NCBI GenBank assembly: GCA_029239355.1
Contig: JAQZAZ010000040.1
Location: forward strand, 1-36,655
Length of the DNA stretch: 36,655 nucleotides
DNA from: Sphingobacterium sp.
GTDB lineage: Bacteria; Bacteroidota; Bacteroidia; Sphingobacteriales; Sphingobacteriaceae
Reading direction: 5' to 3'
Of this stretch, positions 18,943-26,226 are shown piece after piece; the first letter of the stretch is position 1; every line of letters begins with the position of its first letter. A program made the position numbers and the translations under genes. Under the pieces are notes generated by a model. The model ran no database searches, had not been told where the DNA came from, and saw only the letters and a list, made by a program, of their open reading frames with translations.

Positions 18943-21003
18943 CTATCGGTTGGGTTGCTGGTCGATCACTGGACTTTTCGCCACTTCTCCACCGGGAATT
19001 TCAAAATAATAGTCTACGGGTGTGTACCGAAACGTTTTGGTACTTACCCATTGGAATCGTGCATCAAAGAAGTATTTGCCTGTTGCGGTGGAAAAAAATG
19101 GATACAATCCTCTGAACCTAAAATTCTCGTTATTGCTGTATAGATTTTTATCCTTTTGTGTTCCCCAGAAACCATCCCGACCTTCAAAATGCAGTACCCG
19201 CCAGCGACGTAAGTCCCATTTCGCCTTATGTTCAAATGCAAGTTCTTTACGACGTTCTCTTCGAACAATGTCCCTTCCTGTATTATCACCGGTGATCGTA
19301 CCTGTCAATAAATCTGCTCCCGCTCGCGAGCGAATCTCATTGACAGCGCTGGTCGCTGTCTGTAACAGATCGCTTCCATCAGCAGAATTCGCCCCCAGTA
19401 TTTTTAATTCAACAGCTGCTTCAGCGGCATTTAACAAAACTTCAGCATAACGCATCAAAATAAAGGGCTGATCAGATTTCCCTTCTCCAACTTCTTTTGC
19501 TGGATTTGTATTGAGCCATTTACGCACGTAGAACCCAGTTAGTGTAGCTTCTCCATTATCAAAGAATGGCCCTTCATTTCCTGCAGCATTCATTTTTTGC
19601 CCGTTATAATCCACTGTTTGCTGTCCATTGCCATCTCTCGGACTCAGATACAAGGTCTTTGGTGAACCTGTATATGCCCCCAGCTGTTGATAACGGGTAT
19701 CCGCTGTAGCGTATGAATAATCTGTAAACAAAGGTTTTATAGGGGTTTGACCGGTATAAACTCCTGCCCGTATATCCATTTTTCTTTCCTTGAAGATATC
19801 ATCAGGAAAAATAACATACGCGCGCAGGCGCGGTTCCGCATTTTTAAAGAAGTCCATCGGTTTGTCGTACAGCTTATACTCGCCCTCCTTGTTGCTTTGT
19901 CCGGTAGTCACCTTGACTGTTCCGTCAGCATACTTGTCAAATCCATCAAACAATTCCATAAAATCCACCGTAGGACAGGTTCCTGCAGAAAGTGGTGACC
20001 GAAAGGTGAAAGGCGAACTAAATGCATCAAAACTATGTGTCAACGTCGGATAAACATATTCTTTGACGTAGATATTTTCCGGGCTACTGAGGTCACTGAA
20101 CATATCCACCATATTTTGATATTGCGCATCTTTATCGTTCGCTGCCCATTTCTTTTTATACAGAGAATAGCCTCCTGCCGTTATTACTTGTCGGGCAGCA
20201 GCATAGGCTTCTGCAAAATACTTTTGTGAAGCGGCTTTTGCTGTATTGGGATCAAAACCGATAACCCGCACACCAGTTTTCCTTCCGAGGCCTGTCAAGC
20301 GGCCGGAAACAGTTTCATTGTATTTGGCCACACTTCCCGCATAGAGCATGGCTTCGGATTTAAAAGAAAGGGCGACAAATTTATTGGAATAACCAGTTTT
20401 AGGGCCTTTTGGAAGCATTAATTTGATTGCTTCATCATAATCCTTCAGGATCTGGTTCCAGGTATCTTCTTCCGATGCACGGGGGACTTCTAAGTTTTCC
20501 GAAGTGTTCGGATACTGCAAAACCTTCGTCACTAAAGGAATCCCTCCAAACCGTCGGGCCATCGCGTAAAATACCGTTGCCCGAACATAGTATCCTTCAC
20601 CTAAATAATGGTTGTAAAGATCTTCAGAAAACTTGTCCTTGTAATTGGGTAAATTCTCGATCAAATGGTTTGCATCCCGAAGTAATTCGAATGCTCTTTC
20701 CCAATAGGCTGTCCTTTCACCGGTAAAGGAAGTACTAATGCCATCCCTGGTCACAGCTTCCCCAGTTCCTTCAATGCCGATGGCAGCCAGCCAGCCATTG
20801 AATTCTATTCCCCATTGTGCCATATATTTGAAATCTTCAAAAGGCATTAGGCTGTACATTCTTGCCATGTAAATATCCATGCCAGCGGGACTGTTCAACA
20901 GATCTTGATCTGTAACCACATTTTTGGGCGTAATATCGAGATCGGCACAACCTGTAAATCCGATTGAGCCAGCTAATGATAATATAATGAGTAGTTTTTT
21001 CAT
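18943..21003 (-). CDS. susD: SusD/RagB-family outer-membrane glycan-binding lipoprotein
   Basis: I chose the ATG at 21003 over an in-frame ATG 21 bp upstream because it opens a proper lipoprotein signal peptide; the lipobox FTGC gives Cys19. The 686-residue protein has the SusD fold: N-terminal TPR-like helices (AYWERAFELLRDANHLIENLP, written here as two parts AYWERAFELLRD and ANHLIENLP, then YYVRATVFYAMARRFGGIPL) and the C-terminal RagB_SusD signature (ILMRYAEVLLNAAEAA, INEIRSRAGAD-like VNEIRSRAGAD, RRERRKELAFEHKAKWDLRRW). SusD proteins sit as lids on SusC barrels and capture oligosaccharides. It follows susC by 104 bp in the usual order. The symbol denotes the family, not a proven starch role. 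Confidence 0.95.
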   Translation of the reverse strand: MKKLLIILSLAGSIGFTGCADLDITPKNVVTDQDLLNSPAGMDIYMARMYSLMPFEDFKYMAQWGIEFNGWLAAIGIEGTGEAVTRDGISTSFTGERTAYWERAFELLRDANHLIENLPNYKDKFSEDLYNHYLGEGYYVRATVFYAMARRFGGIPLVTKVLQYPNTSENLEVPRASEEDTWNQILKDYDEAIKLMLPKGPKTGYSNKFVALSFKSEAMLYAGSVAKYNETVSGRLTGLGRKTGVRVIGFDPNTAKAASQKYFAEAYAAARQVITAGGYSLYKKKWAANDKDAQYQNMVDMFSDLSSPENIYVKEYVYPTLTHSFDAFSSPFTFRSPLSAGTCPTVDFMELFDGFDKYADGTVKVTTGQSNKEGEYKLYDKPMDFFKNAEPRLRAYVIFPDDIFKERKMDIRAGVYTGQTPIKPLFTDYSYATADTRYQQLGAYTGSPKTLYLSPRDGNGQQTVDYNGQKMNAAGNEGPFFDNGEATLTGFYVRKWLNTNPAKEVGEGKSDQPFILMRYAEVLLNAAEAAVELKILGANSADGSDLLQTATSAVNEIRSRAGADLLTGTITGDNTGRDIVRRERRKELAFEHKAKWDLRRWRVLHFEGRDGFWGTQKDKNLYSNNENFRFRGLYPFFSTATGKYFFDARFQWVSTKTFRYTPVDYYFEIPGGEVAKSPVIDQQPNR

Positions 21004-21041
21004 CTGTATAAATTTGCTTTTCAATTGTGATGAAGCTATCA

Positions 21042-21075
21042 GATTTATTCATTCTCCAATATGATTGAATAAATC
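21042..21075 (-). repeat. 10-bp inverted repeat between susC and susD
   Basis: GATTTATTCA (21042-21051) and TGAATAAATC (21066-21075) are perfect reverse complements around a 14-nt loop in the 104-bp susC-susD gap. The stem is AT-rich and no minus-strand T-run follows, so it is not a classical terminator. It could tune the susC:susD mRNA ratio. Confidence 0.5.
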
Positions 21076-21107
21076 ATGATGGTTTCATTGGAATATTTTT
21101 TTGCGTG

Positions 21108-24100
21108 CTAAAAAGTAAGCGATAAGCCTAATGAGTAGGTCTTATTCAATGGATACATCCGACCTAAGTCATCATCCGGATGTTCTGGATCCACAAATCG
21201 TACGCCTGTTATTGTAAATAAATTATAGGCATTCGCGTACACGCGTAAACGCATCGACGACGAAGGCTTTAGATTTGAGAAAGTATATCCTAGTTCCACA
21301 CTCTTCAATCTCAAGTAAGCTGTACTGACGCGATTGAATTCAGAGTTTTCCTTTGGATATCTTCCCGTAAAGGCATAATATCCTTTCACCCATGCTGTTG
21401 CTGGATCGTAGGGATCAGCGGAAGGATCCACGGGATGCCAGCGATCAAGATATTGTTCCAGCGTTCCACCACCATTTGATCCCCAGATTGCATAGAGAGG
21501 TTCTTTATACTGCATGGAACCGAGAGCAGACCCTTGCAGTAATAAATTCATATCAAAATTTTTGTAGGAAGTCTCAAGATTCATACTATAGTTAAGCCAA
21601 GGTGTCTGGTCAAAGGCAAAGGGATGCTCATCTTGACCATTAATTTCACCATCACCATTCCAATCCAGGTATTTATAATCTCCAGGCAATACATCGCGTT
21701 CCTTATAAATCGGATAGCTCCAGATATCTGCCCAATTTTCGTATCTACCGGCGGATTCATATCCAAACTGAAGCCCCTGATAACGATTGTTCAAGTTATC
21801 ATTGCGCCAGCGATCATAGGAATTGCTATAAGGTCCATTTTCAACAGAAGTCAGGTACTTATTCCTTGTCACTGTGGCGATCGCTCGAACGTTATAGGAG
21901 AAATCATTGATTTTATTGCGGTGTTTCAACTCCAGTTCCAATCCCATATGACGGTCACTATCTGCATTTTGCAAAGGCGGAACAGCGCCGATTACTGTAG
22001 GAAATTCGCTTTCAGGACGCTTAAATATCCCCGTCCGTGTCCGTTCGAAATAATCTAAAGTAAAACCAAACAAACCATTCCAGCCTTCGAAGTCTATACC
22101 GGCATTAAATGTCTTTGCGGTATACCATGTTATCAGCTCGTTTGCAATAGGTTTACGAGTAACTCCAGTAACGTATTTCCCACCAAAAATATAACCTGGT
22201 GCATACTGATTGTTATAGCCATTTTCGGCATTACCACTGGTTGCGGGATAGATATAACCCGGAAGCCAACCAAAATCCCAGTCTTTGAACTGATCATCCC
22301 CCAATGCGCCATAACTTGCTCTCAATTTCAACTGATTGACAAAAGAAAGTGCATCATTAGACTTGAAAAACGGTTCTTCAGAGATACGCCAGCCTACTGA
22401 AGCTGATGGAAAAAATCCCCATTGATGTCCTTTTGCAAAACGCGACGATCCATCATACCGAAACTGGAATTCAGCAATATATCGGCCTGCAAAGTCGTAG
22501 TTCACCCGTCCAAATAAAGCCGATTTCGCTTCGTTGTAGTAATCACTGATCCCGCCATACATTGAAGTCATCTGGCCATCTTCTACGCCAGCGAGCAATT
22601 GATCAGAACCAAAAGCAAGATTTTTCAGTCCATAAAAGTTATCGCCATCATTTTTTTGTGATTCCCATCCCACAAGTCCGGATAGCTTATGTTGCTCCCC
22701 AAACGTTTGATCATAATTCAAGATAAATTGCCCCAATAGCTGTTGTTTATCGAAAAACTCCCGTTTCATTTGATTCGGACTGCTCAGATTATAAAGTTTC
22801 TGATCATATTTACCCGTTGTTTTATTCAATGCATATTGATAATATTCCTTTCTGAATAGGGAATTGTTATCCGTGCGGTAATCATAACTTATCAATGCTT
22901 TTGCGGAAAACCCTTGCAGTAGAGGTGATAAATTACTCAGATCGTAATTCAGTGCGGCCGAGGATTGAAAGGTCTTCTTTTTGAATTTACGATACCCAGA
23001 AATATCCGCGTCCATCATTGCTACTGTATTTTGCTCTAAATCCAGCCCCTCATAATTTAACAAAGTGTTTTCGGGATCAGCATACGCGGCAAATAACATT
23101 CCTTGTTTCCAATAGTTACGGATAATATCGACCGAACTTGTATAGGGATTATTTTGCTGGTCGGCCATTCCGCTGATATTCAAATCCAACTTCAAACCCT
23201 TTGCCAATTCTGCCGAAATATTCGAACGTAAATTGTATTTATTATAATTGAGATCACCTGATTTAAAGAAACCTTGCTGATAGGAATAGCCGCCACCAAT
23301 ATAGTATTGAATTTTATTGCTTCCCCCTGAAAAATTAATATCGTGCTGCGTCTGCGGTGCATATTTAGAGAAAACCAACGAGGTCCAGTCTGATGAACGT
23401 CGTGTCCCATTTCTAAAATCTTCGAAATCTTTTTCGGTATAAATAGGACTACCTCCATTGATGTTGTTCATGGATTTCTCATTATAGATCGTCATCGCGC
23501 TGATCGCATCGGCCAATACAGGCAGACCCGAAGGTCTTTGGAAGGTATAAGATCCATTATAATTCACTGTGGTCTTCCCTTCCTTCCCTTTTTTGGTTGT
23601 AACCAATACGACACCATTTGCCGAACGCACCCCATAAATTGCTGCCGATGCGTCCTTTAATACCGAAACATCTTCAATATCACTTGGATTCAGGCGTTGA
23701 AAGTCTTCGCTCGTACGAGGGACCCCGTCGATCACGACCAGTGGAGCACCAAGCCCACGAATATCGAAATTGGCACTGTAGGCACCCGGCTCTGCACTCC
23801 TCTGCCACACACGTACACCGGCCACACGACCAGTCAGCATATTCTGCGGATTTTCATTTTTCGTCTGCCTCATTTCCGTCCCCTTTACCGACGCGATAGC
23901 GCCTGTAAGTGATTGCTTCCGCTGCGTACCATAACCGACAACAACAACAGTTTCCAACTGTGTATCATCATTTTCCAACACAACATTAATCGTGGATTTT
24001 CCGTCTGTGAGTTCCTCCTTTGCAGTAAAGCCAAGCGATTTAAACAAAAGCTTCTTCCCCTCCGGAACAACGATTGTATAACTACCGTCAGCATTAGTCG

Positions 24101-24287
24101 TTGTTTCGATGCGCGTACCGGCATTCTGAACCGAGATCGTTACCCCTACAATAGGTTTATTGTCACGATCAAGAACTTTCCCTGTGACATTTTTCTGTTG
24201 CGCCCATCCAATAGACGGAATACCCAGCGCCAGCAGTACGAGCAGTGTGCTGAGTCGCCGCTTTGATTTCCCTATATCCTTTTTCAT
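21108..24287 (-). CDS. susC: SusC/RagA-family TonB-linked outer-membrane transporter
   Basis: A 1059-residue SusC-type porin. A signal peptide (1-29, ends IGWAQ) is followed by a carboxypeptidase-regulatory-like domain (~32-110, VTGKVLDRDNKPIVGVTISV), the TonB-box region with ETVVVVGYGTQRK (~113-125), the plug domain (LTGRVAGV, then DIRGLGAPLVVIDGVPR, then LKDASAAIYGVRSANGVVLV) and a large beta-barrel ending in an aromatic residue (LGLSLTF). No STN domain is seen, so it is not an anti-sigma-signalling variant. It imports SusD-captured oligosaccharides using TonB energy. It lies 124 bp after the GH76 gene and 104 bp before susD. The sugar imported cannot be read from sequence. Confidence 0.96.
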   Translation of the reverse strand: MKKDIGKSKRRLSTLLVLLALGIPSIGWAQQKNVTGKVLDRDNKPIVGVTISVQNAGTRIETTTNADGSYTIVVPEGKKLLFKSLGFTAKEELTDGKSTINVVLENDDTQLETVVVVGYGTQRKQSLTGAIASVKGTEMRQTKNENPQNMLTGRVAGVRVWQRSAEPGAYSANFDIRGLGAPLVVIDGVPRTSEDFQRLNPSDIEDVSVLKDASAAIYGVRSANGVVLVTTKKGKEGKTTVNYNGSYTFQRPSGLPVLADAISAMTIYNEKSMNNINGGSPIYTEKDFEDFRNGTRRSSDWTSLVFSKYAPQTQHDINFSGGSNKIQYYIGGGYSYQQGFFKSGDLNYNKYNLRSNISAELAKGLKLDLNISGMADQQNNPYTSSVDIIRNYWKQGMLFAAYADPENTLLNYEGLDLEQNTVAMMDADISGYRKFKKKTFQSSAALNYDLSNLSPLLQGFSAKALISYDYRTDNNSLFRKEYYQYALNKTTGKYDQKLYNLSSPNQMKREFFDKQQLLGQFILNYDQTFGEQHKLSGLVGWESQKNDGDNFYGLKNLAFGSDQLLAGVEDGQMTSMYGGISDYYNEAKSALFGRVNYDFAGRYIAEFQFRYDGSSRFAKGHQWGFFPSASVGWRISEEPFFKSNDALSFVNQLKLRASYGALGDDQFKDWDFGWLPGYIYPATSGNAENGYNNQYAPGYIFGGKYVTGVTRKPIANELITWYTAKTFNAGIDFEGWNGLFGFTLDYFERTRTGIFKRPESEFPTVIGAVPPLQNADSDRHMGLELELKHRNKINDFSYNVRAIATVTRNKYLTSVENGPYSNSYDRWRNDNLNNRYQGLQFGYESAGRYENWADIWSYPIYKERDVLPGDYKYLDWNGDGEINGQDEHPFAFDQTPWLNYSMNLETSYKNFDMNLLLQGSALGSMQYKEPLYAIWGSNGGGTLEQYLDRWHPVDPSADPYDPATAWVKGYYAFTGRYPKENSEFNRVSTAYLRLKSVELGYTFSNLKPSSSMRLRVYANAYNLFTITGVRFVDPEHPDDDLGRMYPLNKTYSLGLSLTF

Positions 24288-24411
24288 CTTAATAAATTGG
24301 TTTTAAATATTGATTATGCTATCTGATCTATTTCATGAGCTCGCGAGCCCGGTTTTATTGGTATTCATTTTTAAAATCATAATTGTTATGCTGATCTTTT
24401 TGTTCATTTCA

Positions 24412-25866
24412 CTATTTGCCGGCCTCATATTGAGACAGCATCGCATACTGTGCCGCGTAAGCAAACATGAACATCCCTTCCAGGTTATTTTTGTCTTTGT
24501 CTGCATGCCATCCTCCAAGAAGATCCGGTGGTAATAAACCGGAGCGCAAAAAATGGGCATACCCATAGTCCAAATTCTGCTGAAAGGAGTCCATGTAAAT
24601 CCCTGCTTTTTCAAAAACCGGAGAAATTTGAAGGAATCCCCGAAGTAATACGCCATTAAACCAATTGTTAAACCCGTCCGAAGCATAGGTATAGTGCGCT
24701 GGAACCTGCGATCCTAGCTTGGCAAAGTACTGAAAACTGGCATTGGTTAATTTTTCTCCATCTTCCAAATAGATCTTAGCTCTGGTCGCCCGGTACAGAT
24801 CGGCAGCTCCAGAAATCATCGTACCACTGTTATAGGAAAACGAGGTTCCAACAGCTTTCCTTAATTGGGTATTTTTGCGATATTTTACACCATCAACGAT
24901 TTCATAGGCAATGCTACAATCTGGATAACAGTCGCCCATCATATCATCATAGACACCTCTATTATTTAATAAATGATCCTTTTGCCAAGAATAAATCCTT
25001 TTAGCAAAATCCAAATAAAAATCACTTTTCCGCAAGCTTTTTGAACGACGTGATTGTTTGTCTTTTGCATCAATATACTTGTATATTATCTGATCTTTCT
25101 TTTTCTTATAGATTTCATGTAGCCAAACCAAAGGACTAACCATTGGCGCATTACTACAAGCGTGTTTGGTCACATAACCTGGCCCCCAGGGAATTCCACC
25201 ATTTTCTTTCCCTTGATCATTGAGCGTGCAGTCCCATCCATCCAGAACGTAAGCAGTTAGAGATTCCGCTTCCTTCAAATACGTTTCCTTTCCAGTTAGA
25301 TGGTAGGCTTCTATCAGCTCGCGTATCATCCACATTTGATCGTCATAAACATTTAACACCCCTGTCGCGTTAGCTGCGCCTTTTTCCCGGGCACGATCCA
25401 CTGCGTACACGGTCCAGTCTTGTGTCTGTGTAAAGGAAATAAGGTTAAAGGATCCTAAATAATAAGCTGCATTGTCATGGAGCTGAGCCAATAGATCTAC
25501 ATAACGCTTATAATTTTTGTCAAATAGGCTGTGATTCCCCTTTTCTTTCTGCAATCTGAGGCCACTTAAGATCGCGTTGACTGCTTCTATGGAAGCTGAA
25601 TACATCCATATGCTTGCTTTTTCTTCTGGGCGCACCTTTGTATCCGGATTATAGAATCGGTGCATGGCTTGCCTATCTGTGGAGAAATAAACCTCCATTG
25701 AGCGATCAACAAGTTCTATCGCACGTGTTAAGTTTTGCTCTTGAAGCGCCTGACGGCCTTTCGTATGCATAGAAAAAGAAACTGGGTGTTCAGCATGAAC
25801 GTGCGTGACCATCACCATTGATACGGAAGCAACAAAAATAAATTGCAGCTTTTTAAAGACTTTCAT
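24412..25866 (-). CDS. Glycoside hydrolase family 76-like (alpha-1,6-mannanase-type) secreted enzyme
   Basis: A 484-residue protein with a Sec signal peptide (1-25, ending HVHA). The sequence reads as an (alpha/alpha)6 barrel. The motif NVYDDQMWM carries the paired Asp (D175-D176) that is catalytic in GH76 enzymes. Further GH76 hallmarks are the GGIPWGPGY segment (GGI-W in the family) and SYNSGTMISGAADLYRAT. GH76 hydrolyses alpha-1,6-mannan backbones of yeast or related glycans, but several relatives have other substrates. It is the first gene of the minus-strand series leading to susC and lies divergent from the Kelch-type regulator, with a repeat-type operator candidate in the 360-bp gap. 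The family is well supported; a mannan substrate is not confirmed by the other enzymes. Confidence 0.8.
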   Translation of the reverse strand: MKVFKKLQFIFVASVSMVMVTHVHAEHPVSFSMHTKGRQALQEQNLTRAIELVDRSMEVYFSTDRQAMHRFYNPDTKVRPEEKASIWMYSASIEAVNAILSGLRLQKEKGNHSLFDKNYKRYVDLLAQLHDNAAYYLGSFNLISFTQTQDWTVYAVDRAREKGAANATGVLNVYDDQMWMIRELIEAYHLTGKETYLKEAESLTAYVLDGWDCTLNDQGKENGGIPWGPGYVTKHACSNAPMVSPLVWLHEIYKKKKDQIIYKYIDAKDKQSRRSKSLRKSDFYLDFAKRIYSWQKDHLLNNRGVYDDMMGDCYPDCSIAYEIVDGVKYRKNTQLRKAVGTSFSYNSGTMISGAADLYRATRAKIYLEDGEKLTNASFQYFAKLGSQVPAHYTYASDGFNNWFNGVLLRGFLQISPVFEKAGIYMDSFQQNLDYGYAHFLRSGLLPPDLLGGWHADKDKNNLEGMFMFAYAAQYAMLSQYEAGK

Positions 25867-26226
25867 AAGTAAGATTTCGATTTATAATTAGTTCGAGTTC
25901 CTACTGGAAATATCTGCAGGAATTCTAACGCAAGGTAAAGTCCGATGATTAATTTTTGGGTTAAAATTGGGTTAAAACCTAAAAATAAAACGATAACCCT
26001 AGCAGCTATTTCTTTTTATAACAATATTGGGATACGAATGCCTATAGTGATTGTAACATAGCTTTTATTTTATTGAGCGCATTTTTTTGCATACTTTTAA
26101 TCCTGTTAGATATTGATAAGGGGTATCCTAACCCTTACTATGTCATAAAGCGCCGACTGGGGACAAAATGTAATATTTGAACAGCTCGTTGTCGACGACT
26201 ATTGGTTTAAGTTTTTTGATTGCGCT
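25867..26226. other. Divergent control region between GH76-susC operon and Kelch-SARP regulator
   Basis: This 360-bp AT-rich gap has no gene. It must hold the promoters of both divergent transcripts. It contains four copies of the hexamer GGGTTA: two in tandem on the plus strand (25958, 25969) and two on the minus strand (TAACCC at 25994-25999 and 26129-26134). The tandem pair is listed separately. Near 26118-26136 the second minus copy is part of an imperfect inverted repeat (AAGGG, 9 bases, CCCTT). Confidence 0.5.
25931..25977 (-). promoter_or_regulatory. Candidate operator (two 9-bp direct repeats, 11-bp period) and -7-like box before GH76-susC
   Basis: GGGTTAAAA occurs at 25958-25966 and again at 25969-25977, an exact 9-bp direct repeat with an 11-bp step. 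On the minus strand this is TTTTAACCC twice, followed after exactly 20 bp by TACCTTG (25931-25937), similar to the TAnnTTTG -7 box. The repeats therefore occupy the place of the -33 element. Tandem heptamers at 11-bp spacing overlapping the -35 region are how SARP and OmpR/PhoB-type winged-helix activators bind, and the divergent gene encodes such a domain. Confidence 0.5.

Noticed and set aside
21624..22058. 144-codon plus-strand open frame inside susC
   Set aside because: Antisense to conserved SusC barrel coding sequence with no recognisable domain or promoter.
24339..24348. 10-bp palindrome GCTCGCGAGC between GH76 and susC
   Set aside because: It has no loop for a stable hairpin and no T-run; as a single short palindrome it may be chance, so it is not called as a terminator or operator.
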